From Amyloporia xantha (taxonomy: Eukaryota > Basidiomycota > Agaricomycetes > Polyporales > Adustoporiaceae), in assembly GCA_036971615.1 (NCBI GenBank), contig JAYKKR010000008.1:1426001-1490000 (forward strand): a stretch of DNA of 64,000 bases, written 5' to 3'. A program made the position numbers and the translations under genes. This document shows, piece by piece, positions 10,672 through 23,200 of this stretch (position 1 is the first letter of the stretch; each line of letters opens with the position of its first letter). The notes under the pieces are model-generated. The model ran no database searches and had not been told where the DNA came from. It saw only the letters and a program-made list of their open reading frames with translations.

Positions 10672-13289
10672 ATGCCCTACACCTCTCTCCCACCCCGTCG
10701 TTCACACGCAGCTCGTGGATCGCCCATACAACGTACCGTATCCATTCCCTCAATCTATTCGCAAGACGAGGGTTCGCCCACTCGCCACTTTCCACGAGCA
10801 CAATTCAATGACAATCAGGAAGTCTTGCCGCCTCCCATCTCTTTCGTACAGGAATCACGTCGATTCTCTGCCCCTCAAAATGCGTCGTACAACTACCGTC
10901 TCCCTGTGCAACGAGGAACTCTAGATGCATACCATGCGGAGGACCCTCGTCGTGGGTCCGATGGAAGCGAATCCACGTTGTTCGAGAGCAACGAGGGCCG
11001 ACCATCCATCAATGACCTCAGGTACTCGCTGATGTCTGACCAGAATCCATACGACATTCGACCACCCGAGGGTACGTACTCGGGGCCTCGATCCCATATG
11101 CGTGCTCCACGGACCACCAGAAGAGTCTACGCCGATGACGAAATGGATGCGAGCGACGAGAGACAGGCTCGTGGTCACGAAGGGTTACAACGACAAGATG
11201 ACGCAGAAGACGGCAATTCGTCAAATGGGGAAGAGGAAGGGCGTTACCGCTCCCACCTGAGCGACATGATTGACTCGGCATTGAATGAGTATCAAAGTGG
11301 CGATGATGGCATTCCCATGAGTCGTCGGAGCTCAGCTGCGAGCTCTATCGCCCCGGGCCCTTACAGGAGACCCCAAATGACGCGCTACGATTCCATGGCC
11401 TCCAATGTGAGCGAGGACCAGGTGCTCGACATGGATGATCCACAGGTCACCGGGGTGCGCAAGCGGAACTTGGACGATCCCGGAGATATCGAGAAGGCGT
11501 GCCTGCGCGAGATGAGCTACAAGCAGAGGAGGAAGTACCATTCGCGTGTCCGGATCGAGTTCAACATCACATGTAAGTCTTCACACACCTTGGCCACCGC
11601 GCCCGAGCCTGACCTGTTCTGCCCGTCCAGCGATGCTAAACCGACAGATGTTCCTGACGCGCCTCGCCCAGGCGCTGATGACGTTCGGCGCGCCGTCACA
11701 CCGCATTGAGAGTCAACTGCTGGCCGCTGCGAAGATTCTCGAGGTCGACGCCGAGTTCATTCACATACCGGGTGTGATCATGTGCTCCTTCGGCGACCAG
11801 GAGACGAAGACGTCCGAGCTGCACTTTGTCAAGTGCGCGGGGCGCCTCTCGCTCGGGTCCCTTCACGACGTGCACACGATATACCGTACCGTCGTGCACG
11901 ACGAGGTCAGCGCGAAGCAGGCGACTGCGCAGCTGGACGCGCTGCTCAAAGCGAAGCCGCTGTACAACGCTATAATCCGCACCTTCTTGGCATTCGCTCT
12001 GTCGTCGCTGATCTGCCCACTCGCGTTCGGGGGGTCGTTCGTAGACATGTGGATCGCGGGCGCGGGTGCGGTCTTCTTGTCCACGATGCAAATCCGGGTC
12101 GCGTCCAAGTCGGTGCTGTATGCCAACGTCTACGAGTAGGTGTTGTGTTAGTCTGGTATTCAGAAGACAATATTGAACGGCAATCCTAGGATCACTGTCA
12201 CGACTGCAGTGTCTTTCATTGCCCGTGGGCTGAGTAGCATCCGTTCACAGATATTTTGCTACACTGCAATCTCATCCTCCAGTATTATCGGAATCCTTCC
12301 AGGATATTTGATCCGTGAGTGTCTTCATTCTACTATTGACGAGGTATGCTGACGACATCCACGTAGTGAGCAGCTCGCTGGAACTTGCCTCAAAGAACAT
12401 CGTATGCGGTAGTGTAAAAATGGTGTATGCCTTGATCTACACACTCTTCTTGGTGAGTGGCGTTGCCGATTCGGCGTGGCCTTGACAGCTGAAACGAAAT
12501 GCCAGGGTTTCGGTCTTCAAATTGGCTCCGATCTCTACCTCCTGGTCGATCAAAGGGCACGACGTGAGCTCGCAGTGCTCGCGGCGCGCATGACGTCGAC
12601 CGTGGTTGTGGCCGGGACATTCGTGTCCGACAACACGACCGCGATCGCACCCGATCTGAACCACGGCGATCCGCTCAGTGGCACATTCACGTTCACGAAC
12701 TCGACGGCCTTTCTCCGCGATAACATTGTCGACGGTTGCTATCGCCCGCCTTCGTTCCCGTGGTACCTCCAGCCGTTCCCCTGGTGGACCCAATTTATCA
12801 TCGTGCCGATTTTCTCTATCCTGTCTTCCTTGGCGAATTTGCAGCCGCTGTGGAGCTTAGAGCTTGTGGTCATGGTGCTGATATCGTGTGTGGCGTACGC
12901 CTCCAACAAGATCGCAAACCACTTCATCTTCAATCGTTCCGATGTCGTTTCGGCCATCGGGGCCTTTGCGGTAGGGCTCCTCGGCAATCTGTATTCGAGG
13001 AAGTTCGGCGGTACCGCATTCACGGCCATGGTCACTGGAGTCCTGTTCCTGGTTCCGGTACGTATTGAGCAAGTGGACGCCTTCTTGCTTCTGATCGATG
13101 ACTTACTCGTATTCTTTTTTGCAGTCTGGTCTGTCACAAGCTGGTGGGATTACCGCGCAAGGAGACGGTATCGACATTGGAGGTGCAATGATTGCAGTCG
13201 CCATCGGTATCACTGTCGGGCTCTTCATGAGCCAAGCTATCGTTTACATGTTCGGGTCACGGAAAAATGCCGCCATCTTCTCGTTCTAG
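10672..13289 (+). CDS. ThrE-family transporter, pheromone-regulated membrane protein 10-like
   Basis: Six exons (10672-11572, 11631-12135, 12190-12314, 12367-12452, 12506-13057, 13125-13289) join in phase to 777 residues. The first roughly 300 residues are polar, Ser/Arg-rich and probably disordered. Then comes the ThrE N-terminal domain, from FLTRLAQALMTFGAPSHRIE through GVIMCSFG and the PLYNAIIRTFLAFALSS segment. A chain of hydrophobic segments follows, interrupted by a luminal loop with several NxS/T sites, and the protein ends with GITVGLFMSQAIVYMFGS. Yeast Prm10 and bacterial Thr/Ser exporters share this two-domain layout. It is probably a polytopic plasma- or vacuolar-membrane protein; transport of threonine or serine is only family inference. 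The long hydrophilic head is typical of fungal members. Confidence 0.8.
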
Positions 13290-13501
13290 GACGTAAATCG
13301 CACTGTTCGCATCCTTCTGTATTTTATATTTAATAGCATTGGTTTCCATAATCGCGGTTCGCACGTCTGCCAATGACAGCTGGATACTCGGTCTGAGTCG
13401 TCGCAAACAAGCTTGACGAACAATAGGATGCTTCCGTATACAGTTAGATTTATATTGATCAAGTACAACAAATTTTGCTTCCTTCTCCTTTGCCATACAA
13501 C

Positions 13502-15622
13502 TCAGAATCTCACCGCAGGCGACTTCTCCACACCTTCGATAGATACCTTATGGCCGACCAATGTACGGATATTGCTGATTCCGTATCTGAGACGAGAGAA
13601 CGCAATCAGCTTCTAAGGTGCACACAATACAGCGTCCATACTCACCGAATCATCGTAGGCCTCTCTAATCCGATACCCCAGCCATGTACATGAACGTCCT
13701 TGGGGAAACCCATTGGTTCGAGCATCTCAGGGCGGAACATGCCGCTATTGCCAATTTCCACCCACTTGCCCAGTTGTGGGTGGAATGCGAAGATCTCCAA
13801 CGACGGCTAAAAGCAATACAAATTACGCGAATGTCTGAGATCGCACCAGTAAGTAAATAGAGCTCAGGGAATATTTACCTCTGTGTACGGATTATATGCG
13901 GGCTTGAACCTCACATTCTCGATACCCATCTTCTTGAAGAAGACTCTCATGAATCCTGCAGAGACAAGGAAGTCAACATGTCATACTACGTGCGTCTGAC
14001 ATGCAATGAGCGATCAACTCACCAATAAGATCGGCAAGAGTCAAGCCGCGATCTGCGACGACCCCTTCAACCTGGTGGAACTCGGCCAAATGAGTCGCAT
14101 CCATGGTCTCATTTCTGAAAACACGGTCGATACTGAAGAGCTTCGCTGGTCTGAAGCCATCATCGCCTTCTTTCGCCGCACCCTTCGAAGAGCCAGGGTG
14201 TGCTGCCTGCTCGTTCAAAGAATCATCCTCTCCCTCGCCTCTGCATTTTGCAGCGAGTTTCCACAACATTGCTGCAGATGACGCTGTTGTATGCGTACGT
14301 AGGAGAAGTTTCCGTGACTCAGCGTCAGACCAAGGCGCGCGGTACCCTGTAGAACCATATCCGCCGTGCTCATGTATTTTGGAGACACGCTCGTAATAGG
14401 CGGAAGGGGGCGGAAGAGAAGTTGCTGGATCTGAATGCCAAAATGGAATGCCACGGTTCAAATCTCCACGTAGCTCGAATAGGATTTCTCTTACCTGACA
14501 GATAGAACGTATCCTGTACTTCCCGAGCAGGATGTTGTTGAGGGACGAACAATGCATCAAAACACCAAAAACCAGACTCGACGAAAGAGGATGTCGGCAT
14601 TTCTGCAAAGCTAGAAGTAAACCATTCAGCGCAATGAGGAAATGCGACGCTAGAAAATACACACCCCATCTCTAAGAAGATATTCCGTAGCTCTTCGCGA
14701 ACCTTAAGCAATGGATGAAGGGCGCCCCCATTTGGTAGTAACCCCTCAGCTTCGAAGTTATATTTCTTGTAGGTCGAAGTTTTCCATGAGCCTCTGTCAA
14801 GGGATGATCAGGCACTCTCAGATAGCATAGAGACGTGCGGCATACGTGTTAAGCATGTCGACAGTAAGGTCTGTCTCTGGCTTCGCAATGGATGTGCTGA
14901 AAGCTGATCCTTTACGAACGGTAAACCATTGACCTTTTCTAAGCTTGCCCGATTAGCGATCTTTCATGAGGGAAACTTGAGATCAACTCGTACTTCTGTA
15001 CAATCAGTTTGCGCTTTCTCAGTTCAGCAAGGGCCTTTTCTCCAGATTTTAGAGATCCACTTGAGTCGACCTCTCTCAATTCGAGTTGTGTTGCGTCTTG
15101 TATTTTGGGTGCCTTGAGAATCCAGTCGTCATAATTCCGAACGGGAGGACCGCACATAGCCTACGTACTATCTTAACCAAGCCATCGCCTTCTTTCCCAA
15201 TCCATTTGTTTTTGAAAGCACGGCCCTGTCCAATCTTTGCGATCTCAGGGCCCACTTTCTCTTCCAGTTGTTTTGGAGTCATAGGAACGCCCTCGCCCTT
15301 CGAAGGTACTGCCGTCCATACACGAGCCTCATGAGACCCATGTAACGCTATTTGAGCACCCTCTGGAGTGAGAACGTGAGAAATCGTTTCTTGCGTCGTG
15401 TATGTGATCATCTGCGCTCATCATCGATCACCGACCCTCTCTGTACAAGAAAGTACGTACATCACGACTAGAGAGTGAGTTGAGGGCACCCAGAATAATT
15501 ATCTGGGAGTCATGGCTGGCTGCTGGCTCGGTATAGCCAGGTAGAACCAATGTTCGAGTATCCTGAATGGACCCAGATTTATCGAGGGAGTCCAAGATGA
15601 GCTGCTGGATTGCTTCCGCCAT
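13502..15622 (-). CDS. FRS2: Phenylalanyl-tRNA synthetase alpha subunit, cytosolic
   Basis: Ten exons (15622-15461, 15411-15169, 15112-14994, 14938-14846, 14793-14665, 14610-14495, 14430-14023, 13955-13879, 13806-13646, 13586-13502) join in phase to 530 residues. The N-terminal winged-helix DNA-binding-like region includes GSHEARVW. The class II core carries motif 1 ([18 protein letters not shown]), the [13 protein letters not shown] block, motif 2 ([20 protein letters not shown]) and motif 3 ([13 protein letters not shown]). The enzyme charges tRNA-Phe as an alpha2-beta2 tetramer in the cytosol. It is read divergently from PEX2, with 214 bp between start codons. Length and motif order match eukaryotic FARSA/Frs2. 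Confidence 0.95.
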
Positions 15623-15836
15623 CGTGAGTCGAACAGATGCAGTCCGCAGATGGTTTAATCAGCAACCAGGTATGCGGTAAACCTTCAGAATACAAAAAGG
15701 GGTCCTGGGATGGAGCAAGCAAGGTGATAGAGGACAGGGAGAAAGACAAAGTAATCGACCTTCAAATGACTCTTGAAGGATTCTTGCATCGAATCAGACG
15801 CGACATGCACGTGATTACAGATGCGCATCGTAGTGA

Positions 15837-17446
15837 ATGATGGAGTCCACTGCTTCAGCTAAATCCATGTCTTCATCTGCATCTTCATCCCTCCCTGATT
15901 CATGGCAACAAGCTTGGGAGAATGCGCAGCCGCATCTTTCACAAATTAGAGACTCCTTCATATCTTCCACATCACCTTCTCCGCGCGTCATACGCGTCGG
16001 TCAGCTTGATGCTGAGCTGTTGGACCAAGAGCTCGTTCAACTGCTGAAGGAACCCATCGTGAAGGCATTGAGTCTTGTCAATGTTCGCCTACCTTTGCCC
16101 TTGCGCCGATGATGTCTCTGAATCGACCCTCTGCTCTTGCTGCAGTCTGCGTGGAAGGCACAGTTCGAACCCGAACTGGTGCTGCTCATCCAGCTCACCC
16201 TCTACAAGCTCTCCGTGTGGAATATAGGAGCAAGCTATGGTGCAAAGCTACAAGGGCTCAAATATGCTGTTAAAAGCAACCCTAATCCTTCCAAAACCAG
16301 TACGTTGCACAGCTGTCTACCGATGTCGCGTGCTCACATTTGTGCAGCCTCAGGACTACCCTACCGCATTCTCATCACCCACGGGGCTCTGACTCTGCTC
16401 ATTCCTTATGCACACTCCCGCCTTCGTGCACACGCCCTTTCCCATGCTTGGCCCGATGCCCCGTCTTCGGACAGGCGACGGAAAGCCTGGGAGCTGCTAA
16501 CCCGCCTAGAGTCCACTCACAGTTTATTTGGGCTATTGAACTTTGTGGTATTCCTATGGAACGGTCGGTGAGAATTTCCGACATGTTCATCATTCTCGAC
16601 ATCTTACTCATCTGTGTGAAAGATATCGGACTACTGTGGACAGACTACTTAACCTAAGGCTGGTCTCGGCGCGCAGACTCGTCAGACGGGATGTATCTTA
16701 CGAGTTCATGAACCGCCAAATGGTCTGGCATGCCTTCACGGTGAGTGCTTATACCGCAGCATGTCTGAGCCTGAGCACCAAAACCCGACTTTTAGGAATT
16801 CTTGCTCTTCCTCCTCCCTCTCATCAACACCCGTGCTCTCCGACGTCGAATCGCTGATCTTACATCCCATGTAACATTATCCTCCCTGCTCCCCCAACCT
16901 GCGCGCTCTTTGCTTGGGATATCAGCAGAGCAAACAAACCAACCGCGCAAGGGAAAGTATTGGACACTCTCACGGGACCAGTGCGCAATCTGTGCGGAGA
17001 ACCAGTCTAGCTATATGAACATGGCAGATTCGGCTAATGCGATGACGATTACCGCCATGGCTTACACAAGCTCTGCTGCCACTTCGACAGACAGTGCAGA
17101 AGCTTCTGAAAGCGAAAGCGGTGAAGAGCCACCCACATACCCTATTCACAATCCATATATGACCTCCTGCGGCCATGTCTACTGTTATTATTGCATATCT
17201 GAACGTGTTATGCGGGCAGCCGAGGACCGGTCTGGGATCGGTCAGGGTGGAACGCAGTGGGTGTGCTTGCGATGCGGCGACGGCGTCACCGGTGCTGATA
17301 GGATAGAGGCGGAGGCAGAGGGTCCTGATTATGAGAGCGGAGTTGACGACGATGAGGATGACCTGGAGTATGGGAGCGAAGATATGGAATTCACAGATAT
17401 GAGTGGCAGCGTAGGAAGTTATAGCTTGTCGGGGATGTCAGAGTAA
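15837..17446 (+). CDS. PEX2: Peroxisomal RING E3 ligase peroxin-2
   Basis: Five exons (15837-16082, 16146-16299, 16348-16567, 16623-16740, 16796-17446) join in phase to 462 residues. Tandem ATGs stand at 15837 and 15840. Features in order: an N-terminal region with RVGQLDAELLDQEL, the Pex2/Pex12 membrane domain with a hydrophobic FGLLNFVVFLWNG segment and EFLLFLLPLINTRALRRR, and a C-terminal RING (CAIC, CGHVYCYYC, CLRC). Pex2, Pex10 and Pex12 form the peroxisomal retrotranslocation ligase that ubiquitinates the Pex5 receptor. Unusual here: 58 residues separate the first CxxC from the CGH half of the RING, and the protein ends in an acidic tail. The first intron donor is either GTTCGC at 16083 or an alternative at 16077. 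Confidence 0.92.
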
Positions 17447-17583
17447 TCTATCGTCTTCAGCTGTGTAGTTCAGATTCATTTGAGGCTAGAAATGCGCACA
17501 GAAAAGTTAGGAGAGCGAACCAAGGAGCGAACTAAAGCATACGCTACCGGACGGTGGCGCGTCCCATATATTCTCAGTCACAG

Positions 17584-17612
17584 ACGCGTGCATTGGGTGT
17601 GACACGACGCGT
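17584..17612. promoter_or_regulatory. Pair of MluI cell-cycle boxes upstream of POLD3
   Basis: ACGCGT occurs at 17584-17589 and 17607-17612, about 90-115 bp before the POLD3 start codon, with several GACGC/GCGCG neighbours. This hexamer is the MCB element bound by MBF (Swi6 with Mbp1 or Res) in fungi to drive G1/S genes. Confidence 0.6.
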
Positions 17613-17698
17613 CTCGGCTAAGACGACGCGCCCACGACGCTCTCACCTTACATATCGCCACTTTTACCCGACGACTCATACCTCTCCCTCCGTTGAAG

Positions 17699-20008
17699 AT
17701 GGATGTCAAGGTCAACGATTACTTGACAAAACAGGTCTCGATTGACAGAAATGTGGTAAATACTACGCAAGAGGTCCGTAGCCCGAAACCTGATCACGCC
17801 TGACGGCACTGGCAGGTCACATTCCGTTTGCTCAGTCGAGAGTTCAACATCCATGTCAATGCCGCCAAGACGTACGTCCAGTCCTACAACTCATGTTGTC
17901 GCGTCACATTTAGTTTGCGTTTCTGATACGTCGACGGTGGTCTGCCCAGAGCTCTCGCCACATTCCACAGCGCTTCTAAGGGTTCGCCGGAGGCTGTTTC
18001 TGCAACATATATGTTGACAGGCGAGGTCATTCATACGCCAAAGCGGCGCTTGTCGATTGCAGACGATAGCATGCAAGTGGACGCGGAAGGGGACTTAGGT
18101 TTTGACGAGGAGTCAGATGGCGAGATCATACCCCTGACAAGGGTCATGCTCGTCGGAGAGCATGATTTGGAGAGTAAGTAAATACATGTTGTAATCAATC
18201 TGCTCATCATGCTCACAACCTCCCGGCATCCCAGGCGCAAAGTCTCAGTACCTCCGAATTTTCTCGGTGCACGTCTACAGCTTGTCACCTGCACCCTTGG
18301 TCGTATGTCTCTTACTTCAGCTCCTAATGTTGTCGATGTGAATTTGAATATCCAGGACGCTGGACTAGTTTGTGCTCCTTCTCAGAAGGTTTATGAAACA
18401 GATGCGAACATGTCTTTGGAATCATCGATCCTGCTTGGCAGGATTATCGGCTCACATGTGCAGGTACGTTTTATAATCCAATGTTGCCGCGACGGCGCAT
18501 TCCGACTTTATATGTAGAAGGGCAAACCAGTTTCCCCCGCTGCTTCGACATCTAAGGCTCAAGCTAGGATTATCGAGAAAGAGGGTACCTCTAAACAGGC
18601 GGCCTCAAAAGCAAGTGATAAAATGAAGGAAGAATCCAGAACGTTCACGAAAGAAGATAGACCGACCTTGAAGCCCAAGGCCTCTGGCACGCTTGACTGG
18701 AGCAAGGCGAAACCAAAGCAAAAGGACGAGCAAAATGGTCAACCCAAGAAGGAGAAATTGAAGATAAAGGAGGAGGAGAAACCGAAAGAGGAGGTACCGG
18801 AGCGGAAGAGGAAATCCCCATCTGTTCCGCAGACCGAGGAGAGCTCGCGAACAGGCACTCCTGCGAAAGCTGAATTGAAGCCTGAAGTGAAGGTTAGTCA
18901 ATGTTGCCGTGAAATCGTAAGAGTAGGTGCTCAGACCGCATAATCAGAGAGGCGTGAAGCGTAAATCTGCGCTTCCAACGACGTCGGATTCAGAGGACGG
19001 GAGTCAAGAGAAAGACATCAAACCCATTCGGAAGAAGAGTCCTACAGTGCGCAAAGAAGCCTCCTCCAAGGCTAGCCGGAAGGTGACATTTGTGATGTTT
19101 TGGATGTTTCCTCATACTTATCAATTTTAGCAGCAAAGCACAGGACGCAGGCCCGCTTTAGGACTCACGTCAGAGTCAGAGAACGACGAGTCTATGCCGC
19201 CTCCTCCCAGGCTAGTCAAAAGCAATAACAAGTCGAAGAAGGGTGTCGTCTTGTCTGACGACGATCAGGACGATGGATTCGAGCCAGCGAGCCATGCGTC
19301 CCGTGGCCTTAAATCGTCCTCGTCCAAGGCAAAGGCCCGCACGAGGACAACTCTGTCTGAGTCGGAGAAGTCTCTCAGAGCAATGATGGACATCGATGAT
19401 AGTACGTGCAGGATACTAGTCCGTCGTGCAATGTGGGCTCATAGAGCTTCAGGTGAGGTCACCAAGGCATCCCGACTATCGCCTGAGACCGATCAAGATG
19501 CGGTAGAGACGCAGGTCGAAGACACTGAGGTGGTCGAAGATTCTGAGCCTGAGCGCATCAAGGCTAAACCAAGGAAAAAGAAAGAGAAGAAGATTGTCCC
19601 TGTGGGTAGGAATGGTCTGAAGAAGAAGAGAGTGGTGAAGGGTCGAATGACAATGGACGAGAAGGGCTATACAGGTGCGTCTGGTTGAGTGTGATGAGCC
19701 AACAAGACTAAACGCACTACTTTTTCAATGCAGTGACAGAAGATTATTCATCCTATGAATCTGTCGACGAAGAGGAGGCCGAAGAAACCCCACCTACGAA
19801 AGCAAAGGGGAAGAAGGGCTCGTCTGCGAAGCCCAAGAAGACGTCGGAAGCGTCCGAAACAAAGCTGAAAGCGAAATCAACACCGAAGGAGGAATGTGCT
19901 GCGAGCAAGTCGTCTGATGATTCTCCTAATACGATTCGTCGTAAGCCTTCAGGCACTTCGAAGGCGGGCGGTCGAGGAAACCTCATGAACTTCTTCGGTA
20001 AGAAATAA
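17699..20008 (+). CDS. CDC27: DNA polymerase delta subunit 3 (Cdc27/POLD3-type)
   Basis: Ten exons (17699-17755, 17816-17871, 17950-18173, 18235-18302, 18356-18463, 18518-18892, 18948-19082, 19131-19401, 19453-19674, 19734-20008) join in phase to 596 residues. The N-terminal winged-helix domain opens MDVKVNDYLTKQVSIDRNV and continues TFRLLSREFNIHVNAAK, matching the POLD3 region that binds the B-subunit. It is followed by YLRIFSVHVYSL, then a long Lys/Glu/Ser-rich disordered tail. The protein ends GNLMNFFGKK, a PCNA-interaction (PIP) motif at the very C terminus as in fission yeast Cdc27. Here the usual first Gln is replaced by Arg. The role is holding DNA polymerase delta to PCNA during lagging-strand synthesis. 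Two ACGCGT boxes precede it. Confidence 0.9.
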
Positions 20009-20247
20009 TGATGTACTTTGTATATTAACGCTATGAATGATTACTACGTTCAACATCCATCAGAACGATATGTTTAGCTTAGTGAATTGTGCGACTGGAA
20101 TTCCGATGACATGCAAGATCGACTAGTATGTATTGATAGATTGACCGACAGCGAGAAAGCCTGCGCTCGATCAGGATTCAGCACGGTTTCGCCCATTCAG
20201 GAAAAGAACAAACTCACAACGAGAACTTTTCCACATTCCACTATTCC

Positions 20248-23200
20248 CTAAATCTGCTTGCCCACAAGTTCTGCACGAATTTGATTTAAGAGGAGGGGGT
20301 CCGCTTTCGCCAGGTACATGGTCTGCAAGTTGGCCGAACCTCCGCATGCCGCCTCAGCTTCTTGTAAACGAGCGGCAATGTAGTCTGTCAGTTTCGTTGT
20401 GCGGACAGGATCATTGTGGAAGAGCTAAATGAACGATCGAGATAATGAGCGAAATTGTAGGCGCGATGCGAGACAGTCGCACCGCTTTGCGCCTGTCATA
20501 TTCGAGGGTCCCCTCAGATTCTTGATAGAATGAGTCCGTCGGCTGGTCCCAGTAGAGCGTTAAAGGCGCGCCACTGGAGGCAATATGTCATTATTGGTGC
20601 GGAAGGTCATCCAAGAATTAAGCGGAAGTAGACCCACCCTAGCACGCTGTTTTCCTGACTCTGGGCTTCCTTAATCTCACCAAAGACATCGATCCACAGG
20701 TTACAGATCTCCGTGGAGAGCCTTTGCAGAACTTCTGGACGCCCGGTGGAGACAAGATTTGCGATTCCTATAGCGGTCAGTTTGCGCAGCCGCGGTTCAG
20801 ACATATTGTCAAACTAGAAGAGGGTTGAGCTGAGGAGCCAGAGCTGTTTTCATGTGCATGAAATTACCCTGGTCCACCATTGGTCTAAGACTCCTTCGTA
20901 TAGCGTTGTTTCAGGCTTGTTTAGAGATTGTTGTGTTGCAGACATCAATTTGAGAAACAACTGCTTGTCTGCAACAGCTATTCGAGCAAGTACATAAATG
21001 TACTCCGTGAGGATGGACGTTTGAGCCTTAGAAGGATTGTAAGTTTGTGCGCAAAATCCCACAGGATGAGCGTACCTTGTCCTCTAGAAGAGTGTCGACT
21101 AGCATGGAAAACAGACCAGAAAAGTGCAAAGCCTCCCCGTACAAAGGCGGCTGCGCTACCTGGAACAACAGTGTCAAGCTTGTGGCCATGTTGGCGACAT
21201 TCAATGCCACAGCTTTGCTCATAGCGCTGACATAGGCACGGAACAGCTCAACTGCATAAGGCTACGCACAATAAATGACAAGGACTTCGATGATTGAATA
21301 TTCACACACCTGCAGCACACGTGAAGAGTCCAAAAGGAAGTATGACTCAAGGATGTTGATGATCCCCCCGAGCAAGTCCAGGTTCTCAGAAAGAAGCGAT
21401 ACTGCAAGAGGGAATAGCTCGATGAGACCTGGACCGCCACTAAAACCTTCGAGCGTGACAGCATTGCGTAGTGCGCCTTGCCAGAGGATGAGAGCGTCTT
21501 CATCGAGATGTAGTTGAGCCTGATCGGGTATGAGTACGACAAAATGTGACCTCGATCCTTGAACGTACTCCCGGAGAAAAACTATCTTTGACCAAAGAAA
21601 CTACAAGAGAGGTCAGAGATGCTGAATGTTCCTTGGAAGACTGCGGAATGGCAAATGTTTAATGTGAGTAGGCAACAAATCTGCCAGCTGTCAGACAAGC
21701 ATGGATAACCTACCTCGATTAATTTTGTTACTGTCACCAGTAGTGAACACTTGAAGAGCCAATCTTCTCCCGCAGTTGTCCCTGTAGAGTGAGGTCAATA
21801 AGGGCTACCTCAAAATCTTTGGGAAAGACCACACTCACAAAGTTGCGGTAGAGGTTCAGCGATAGTTTGTATTAGTGGAACAATCTGAAAACATATTCGG
21901 TCAGCCTCAAGTTGTAGGTGTGTACACGTTAACACGTACTCGAGTCTCTGCACGCTCGATCACCGTGTTCAGACTGAGAGCAATACGGCGTTTACTTTCT
22001 AATGTCTCTGCTTCTGCTGTTAGCCGCACCAACTCGTTCACCACACCAGGCAGGAACGGGCTGAAGATATCAGCATCGAATTGCAGACTCTGCAACAGCC
22101 ATCAAGAGGAGTTAGCATCCTTGTGAGGACAAAGCAGTAATCACCATACGTCAACACACTGTCGTAGCGCAATCGCCGCCGTCAAACGCACAACCTCGTC
22201 CGATCCAGTACCTCGATCTTGTAATAGGTACAGCAATATCTGCCAGATCTTTGGATTTCTGGCTGGGTAGCAGTCGTCGGAAACCCACTTGCCGACAAGC
22301 CATGCAATGCGACGTTTGAGGATGGGATAACTGAATCGGGTTTCAGATCAAGGCCGCACTAAAGGAAGAAATAGTTGGGTCGAGCTCACCTAGCATTAGT
22401 CTCTTGAGCTTCTGCAATCAGCGTGTGTTCAAGCCATTGGTCGAAGGGAATGACATCTTTCATCCGCTGTGCACAGCGACCGACAGCACAGTAGAGCGCT
22501 TCCTTTTGCAGCACACCCGAAAGGTCAGCTGGACGTTGTCCTAAGAGCCTAATCTCAGTAACAACACATCCCGTCAATCTTAGTACATACCAACAATCTG
22601 CTTGAATGTTTCCTCAAGGAGAGGTGTGACGTGTTGCTGATAGTGATGTGCCAGGGTCATAAGAACACGCTCGGCGCAAGGCTAGCACGTAACCCCATAT
22701 CCAAGGGTGTTTCATATGAGCAAACCGATGTGTTCTGCACAGGAATACACTTACACGAATTTCGAACACCCATTGCTCATTATCCTGTTCCTCGACGTTG
22801 ACCCACCCTTCCGGATCAGCCATCCATTCTTCTAGATCGGCCGGATTCAAAGGTATGAAGCGGGTCACCAGTAGCCGTACCGCATTCTCCACAAAGTCCT
22901 TCGACAGTGCTAGCAGACAGGATTTAGACTTCACTGAACTAGGCGAGCGACTGCCATACCATTTGCATTTTGGGTTCCGTCTTTCTTCACAGGTGCCCAC
23001 TGCGCAAGACTCTCCTTGAACAGTAACATAGCCTGGACCAGGAAACGGACCGGGAACACCGCATAAGGAGTATCTGTTATTATAAATAGTTTATGCCGCA
23101 TAGTGAGCGACCAAAATTGTAGTAGGGTCGACACATCGTACCTGCGATGTATTCTTGGGGAGCACCCGATGCTTGTACGACCTTGTTCCAATAATACACC

